In this document: positions 34,201-37,181 of the stretch, piece after piece
Position numbering within the stretch: the first letter of the stretch is position 1
Layout: every line of letters begins with the position of its first letter
Source of the DNA: Sutterella sp.
Lineage (GTDB): Bacteria > Pseudomonadota > Gammaproteobacteria > Burkholderiales > Burkholderiaceae_F
Length of the DNA: 37,181 bases
Assembly: GCA_020025915.1 (NCBI GenBank)
Contig: JAHHRH010000013.1
Span: 1-37,181 of the forward strand
Direction of reading: 5' to 3'
Translations under genes and position numbers: made by a program
Notes under the pieces: model-generated
Databases searched by the model: none
Told to the model about the DNA's origin: nothing
The model's input: the letters and a program-made list of their open reading frames with translations, nothing else

Positions 34201-34693
34201 TGCCGTAAAGAGCCTTAAGCGTGGTGAAACCCCCGACTTTGATGGCCCTTTGGTGGCGACCACTGAAATCTCGTTACATGCGCCTGCACTCCTCCCGAGC
34301 GACTATGTGTCTGACGTCTCTCAGCGCCTTGGGTTCTATAAAGAACTCTCGTCAGCCACCTCTGTCGACGACATCATTCACACAACTGAGTCGCTCGCAG
34401 ACCGCTATGGCAAACTGCCTGACGCAGCACTACGTCTAACGCAAATCCATCGTTTGCGTTTACGTTGTGAGGCCTTAGGCATTCGAAAGATTGACTGCGC
34501 AGATACGGCGACAGTGATGACTTTTACGACCAATCCTAACATTGAACCCATGGCATTGATTCGTCTCTTGCAATCTCGTAAAGATGCGCGCATGCTTGGA
34601 CCCGACAAACTGCGTATTGACGCGGGTGGCACTACACCTGAACATCGCTTGACGTTGGTACAAACAGTGATTTCTGCGCTTGAGAAAAAATAG
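31229..34693 (+). CDS. mfd: Transcription-repair coupling factor Mfd
   Basis: An SF2 ATPase that removes stalled RNA polymerase and recruits UvrA to transcribed-strand damage. The 1154 residues fit the family (about 1150). Domains in order: the UvrB-like N-terminal module (to about residue 340), the RNA-polymerase-interacting domain with DAVVHLEHGIGRYQGL, and the RecG-like translocase with Walker A CGDVGFGKTEV and DEEHRFG. The TRG-type region and the C-terminal D7 domain follow. The ATG at 31229 is preceded by GGAG. The upstream frame back to 31130 is open but runs through promoter-like AT-rich DNA. It is followed by a weak hairpin and a separate gene. Confidence 0.96.
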   Translation: MKPSAVPALIKENLFRFGPGDKFVLPIGLLTSDALALSQLAQTCRNKGERLLVICADPLDAVRLSQELPWFNPQLGVRHLPDWETLPYDVLSPQEDIVSDRLETLYRMTSGTGQMDVVIASAVTAAQRMAPVAYIGANTFFFKTGDTLSLETLKANLVTAGYAHVKQVLAAGEFAVRGGIIDVFPMGSDRPFRLDMFDNEIESIRWFDVETQRSMESVKDIRLLPGHEFPVTPEAVTGFRLRWRTRFSGDPSKSLVYRDLGNSVLPPGIEYYLPLFFEETATLADYLAEGTKVVLIGDVRQALETFMKDTMSRSRMLEADKDRPAMRPDELWLTPDGFFTSLQKFARFTFKREGNPDEAKLLQGVGVDRKSQNPITKLLEFTSTAKTRGMRTLIAATSVGRMGTMGELFRASGLTFTEFDSWDDFLASSDPVGLVAAPLYQGSVLTAPKVAVLTETELYAASPTRSRLRRQRVSTNIEMIVRDVSELKVGDAVVHLEHGIGRYQGLVHMDTPEGEAEFLRLDYKNDAKLFVPIANLHLISRYSGADPENAPLHTLGRGDWEKARKKAAQQVRDTAAELLHLYALRETRQGFVFPIDISDYEAFCEGFAFEETPDQAAAIGAVLKDMTSGKSMDRLVCGDVGFGKTEVALRAAFVAVSAGKQVAVLCPTTLLAEQHAQTFKDRFAPWPVQVAELSRFRTGRETTKAIAGIEDGTVDIVIGTHKLLTGKVNFKRLGLVIIDEEHRFGVRQKEALRKLRAEVDVLTLTATPIPRTLSMSLEGIRDFSVIATAPERRLSVKTFVHAEESGLIREAVIRELKRGGQVYFLHNEVETIENRREQLATLIPEARIAVAHGQMSERELEHIMREFYQQRYNLLLCTTIIETGIDVPTANTIIMQRADKLGLAQLHQLRGRVGRSHHQAYAYLLTPPSGATTKQAKQRLEAIQSLEELGSGFYLAMHDLEIRGAGEVLGEHQSGEIAEVGFDLYSRMLANAVKSLKRGETPDFDGPLVATTEISLHAPALLPSDYVSDVSQRLGFYKELSSATSVDDIIHTTESLADRYGKLPDAALRLTQIHRLRLRCEALGIRKIDCADTATVMTFTTNPNIEPMALIRLLQSRKDARMLGPDKLRIDAGGTTPEHRLTLVQTVISALEKK

Positions 34694-34712
34694 TCTGAGG
34701 TCACATCAACAC

Positions 34713-34762
34713 AAAGCCCAAAAAGGCGACGATTCTTCGTGAATGGTCGCCTTAGGCTTTCT
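34713..34762 (+). terminator. Probable terminator after mfd
   Basis: AAAGCC/GGCTTT encloses AAGGCGAC/GTCGCCTT. The T run after it is short and interrupted, so confidence is moderate. Confidence 0.55.
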
Positions 34763-34898
34763 CTCACACCTTCTTTTGATCGGCCCGCACACCCACAAAC
34801 TAGCGATAACCCTCAAAACCGATCGCGTTCAACTAAAACTAAGATTCACACGGCATACTTTCTAAACACAGAAAAAAACGCCTTTCATAGGAAGAGCC

Positions 34899-36563
34899 AT
34901 GCAGAATGAAAACACCACGGCGACCGCCCCAATGACGGCCGACTCCCTCAAAGCTGCTTATGACGCATTGCCTCACCAGCTTCGACCCTTCTATGCCTAT
35001 ATTCATACGGCAACGACGGCCCTTTTGAACGCCATTTATCGTGGTGACGCCGCTCAGGCCATTCGCGCTATGGCTGCAGACGGTCAGCATAGCCGTGAGC
35101 TCTCTGATTCGATCATGTTGGCTGAATCCTTTGCGGCGCAATTAACTGAAGACGCAGCAGAATTTGATCGTCCTGGATTGACTGACGAAGGGCTCCAGGC
35201 CTTAATTCAAGCCTTTGTTGACCACTGTAGCGCCACCCCAGGTCAAAGTCCTTTGACGGTGGCTTTGGATGCGCTCTTTGGTGGCTTGATGTCAAATGAC
35301 GACTTCACAAACCATCCGTCACCAGACGAAGCCGTGGCTTCGGTCTTAATTCATCACCCGGCCAAAGCACATATCACACAAGCCTTTAATGACCTCAATG
35401 CGTTGCTCGATCGTCTTTTTGACTACGACCCAACTGCCAACGATTTCCCGGGTAGCTTGATTGAACTCCCAGATGAAGCGGCTGACACGCGTAGCATTAC
35501 GAAAGCCGCACAGCGCCTTTCTGCTCAGACGCGCGGGTTTTATGCTTGGATTCATAACACCGTCTTCACGTTAGCGGACGGATTCGTGGGTGGTGATGCC
35601 GAAGAACTTCAGCGCCGACTCTTAGACGCAGAGCTCGAACCCTTGTTTGTGCGCGCGATCCTTGATCAGATAGCTGCTTCTGCCACAGTGCGCGAAGTCT
35701 TACTCGCCGACGAAGAAGCTTTTGAGCCCTTTAGCTATAGCCTTTCCAACCTTGAAACGACCTTGACACGTTTACGCGAAAGCTTTGCACAGTCAGTCGA
35801 CATGCATCCCTTAGATCGCACGATCCGCTTACTCGTTGCCGCCTTGGCGGGTGTGACGGGATGCCGTCCAGAAGACCTTGATAGCACGTTGGATGCGACG
35901 CTCAAAACCATTGGCGACAAAGAAGCCGCTTCTTTCGGGTTAGCCGTCACATTTGCAGCTGAAATGGCGGGCGTTGAGTTGGTTAAAACGATGAATAGCG
36001 CCTCCACGCTTTGGGACAACTTCTCGACGGCCTGTACGCGTGCTGAGCAATGCCGTCTCTGTGGCACTCTCACCTTTGCTTTGCGACCTACCATGACCTT
36101 CTTGACGCACAAGGATCTATTACTGCCGATCCTAGCCGAAGCGCAGATGAAGCCTGAAGAATTTGAAGAAATTTTGGGTTCTTTGGATCACCTCAGCGAC
36201 TTCTTGTTGAGCTTCCAGCCAAACTGGGCTGACCAAGAAATGATTAATAAGCTCGTTAACGAAGCGGGTGGCACGCAAGAAGAAGCCCTCAAGAAGGCAG
36301 TGAGCTTCCAAGAATTGTTGTTAGAAACGCTTTCGCACATGGATCCGCATAACCGCGAACTTCTCTCCAACGACATCTTGCACTTGGCCTTCCTCTTGGG
36401 TGGTATGCACTCCTTGCCGCCCGAAACGACGGCATCAATTTATCGTGAAGCCTATCCGGATCTACCGAATGCCCCGGTTTGCGGCTTCCTCTCTTGCGAA
36501 GTACTCCTTGCTGCCCAAGCCTTAGCCGAAAGCCAGGCTGGTCTTCAGAGTGCGCAGGCCTAA
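34899..36563 (+). CDS. Unrecognised helical protein with internal duplication, 554 residues
   Basis: I do not recognise this protein. It has AGGA 6 nt before its ATG, no signal peptide and no transmembrane segment, and is predicted to be soluble and helical. It contains an internal duplication: residues 28-50 (LRPFYAYIHTATTALLNAIYRGD) align with 211-233 (the same FYA-x-IH motif, then L and GD). The following stretches, about 65-105 and 250-292, also align. The first and second halves thus share a domain of roughly 85 residues. The remaining ~260 residues (about 300-554) lack a clear repeat. Cysteines at C385 and C388 form a C-x2-C (CRLC) that could bind metal. It is followed 3 nt later by a signal-peptide-bearing HKD gene, suggesting a two-gene operon. 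Function unknown. Confidence 0.62.
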   Translation: MQNENTTATAPMTADSLKAAYDALPHQLRPFYAYIHTATTALLNAIYRGDAAQAIRAMAADGQHSRELSDSIMLAESFAAQLTEDAAEFDRPGLTDEGLQALIQAFVDHCSATPGQSPLTVALDALFGGLMSNDDFTNHPSPDEAVASVLIHHPAKAHITQAFNDLNALLDRLFDYDPTANDFPGSLIELPDEAADTRSITKAAQRLSAQTRGFYAWIHNTVFTLADGFVGGDAEELQRRLLDAELEPLFVRAILDQIAASATVREVLLADEEAFEPFSYSLSNLETTLTRLRESFAQSVDMHPLDRTIRLLVAALAGVTGCRPEDLDSTLDATLKTIGDKEAASFGLAVTFAAEMAGVELVKTMNSASTLWDNFSTACTRAEQCRLCGTLTFALRPTMTFLTHKDLLLPILAEAQMKPEEFEEILGSLDHLSDFLLSFQPNWADQEMINKLVNEAGGTQEEALKKAVSFQELLLETLSHMDPHNRELLSNDILHLAFLLGGMHSLPPETTASIYREAYPDLPNAPVCGFLSCEVLLAAQALAESQAGLQSAQA

Positions 36564-36566
36564 ACT

Positions 36567-37123
36567 ATGACCAAGTCGTGGACAGTCGGACTCATGGTGC
36601 TAACTTTGGCGAGCGTGATGAGTCCTGCGCCCCATGCCACCGAGGTGCGAAATATCACCTCGGCCGAGGTCTATTTTTCGCCTGAAGCAAGTGGCCAAAA
36701 GGTCCTGTGCGGACTCATTGACGACGCCCAATCGCTCGTTCGCGTAGCGGCCTTTCACTTTGCTGAGACACCGATCCTTGACGCCCTGATTCGTGCGCAT
36801 CAACGTGGTATTAAGGTCGAAGTTTTGCTTGACAAAGAACACATTGAATATCGACCAAAGAAAGCGACACCCGACACGCCCCTTGGCCCCAGTCCCGTGT
36901 TAGCACGTTTGGGATTCTGGCATACGTCGACACCACGCACCACACCATGCACAATAAGTTCATGGTCGTTGACGGCAAGATCGTCACGACAGGAAGCTAC
37001 AACTTCAACAAGAAGGCTGAAAGCAAAAACGCTGAAAACCTTTTGGTTCTTCATTCTGTTGAACTCGCCAAAGCCTACGACAACAATTGGCTACACCATC
37101 AATCGCATAGCCAACGCTACTGA
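36567..37123 (+). pseudogene. Secreted phospholipase D/Nuc-like HKD protein, interrupted by a frameshift
   Basis: The first part starts MTKSWTVGLMVLTLASVM, a signal peptide ending near PHA, and continues with AAFHFAETPILDALIRAHQRGIKVEVLLD, typical of the Nuc/phospholipase D fold. The second part is in another frame. It carries the HKD motif HNKFMVVD (H-x-K-x4-D) followed by GSYNFNKKAESKNAENLL, and ends at a TGA at 37121. The break lies near 36911-36916, where one missing base (TTTGGGATT) would restore a chain of about 185 residues. That is similar to plasmid Nuc endonucleases, which work as dimers with one HKD per chain. It may be a genuine pseudogene or a sequencing/assembly error. It is 3 nt after the preceding gene, so co-transcription is likely. 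Confidence 0.7.
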
Positions 37124-37181
37124 TAGCGATCGGGTAGAGGGTTCCCTCACGGGTTCCCCCTCCCACACCACAACCCACCAG

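Noticed and set aside
37124..37181. GGGTTCCC-type repeats at the window end as a CRISPR or repeat start
   Set aside because: Only one short palindromic stretch is present, with no repeated unit of consistent length and spacing.

Overview
The window looks like a chromosomal segment of a Gram-negative betaproteobacterium. The best guess is Burkholderiales, and a Sutterellaceae-like gut bacterium would fit. This placement is inference from gene content: OmpR/EnvZ, FadL porins, PanF/YhdT, a tsaB-rimI-udg cluster, an anaerobic class III ribonucleotide reductase and moderate GC. No rRNA, tRNA, insertion sequence, prophage or CRISPR array was recognised. Most genes are housekeeping or nutrient-acquisition genes. 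Many are single-gene units closed by strong intrinsic terminators (19 are listed).

Layout. 1-762 is non-coding and holds a minus-strand terminator with no recognisable gene before it. 763-1123 is an HU gene with its terminator. 1206-1414 looks like the wreck of a TacA/DUF1778-type antitoxin. 1454-4479 (minus) is an anaerobic ribonucleotide reductase operon in which the NrdD glycyl-radical segment is a separate 66-residue protein, preceded by an intercistronic hairpin. Two NrdR-like boxes lie upstream of the operon. 4560-6057 is about 1.5 kb of non-coding DNA with an orphan RNA-like unit and an orphan minus-strand terminator. 6058-9947 holds two tandem acyl-CoA ligase paralogues. 10254-14546 holds guaB, guaA and a second GMP synthase lacking its glutaminase domain. 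14725-16618 holds carbonic anhydrase, Dps and a flavin-reductase-like protein. 16925-18714 is yhdT-panF for pantothenate uptake. 18825-20961 is tsaB-rimI-uracil-DNA glycosylase. 21172-21621 is a small exported protein. 22026-24299 is ompR and envZ, separated by a terminator. 24370-25551 is a fused ispDF. 25702-27348 is a Na/Pi cotransporter-like protein. 27745-30483 holds two tandem FadL-type porins, both apparently starting at TTG. 30563-30991 is an unknown gene. 31229-34693 is mfd. 34899-37123 is an unrecognised helical protein with an internal duplication, followed 3 nt later by a frameshifted secreted HKD (phospholipase D/Nuc-like) gene.

How the genes fit together. The paired FadL porins and paired acyl-CoA ligases suggest import and activation of exogenous fatty acids or other hydrophobic compounds. 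guaB and guaA convert IMP to GMP, and the extra ligase may use free ammonia. The nrd operon supplies dNTPs without oxygen and is probably repressed by NrdR. Dps and its repeat-rich upstream region suggest an oxidative or iron stress response. The least explained items are the split NrdD, the glutaminase-less GMP synthase with its 5' stem-loop, and the unknown protein/HKD gene pair.
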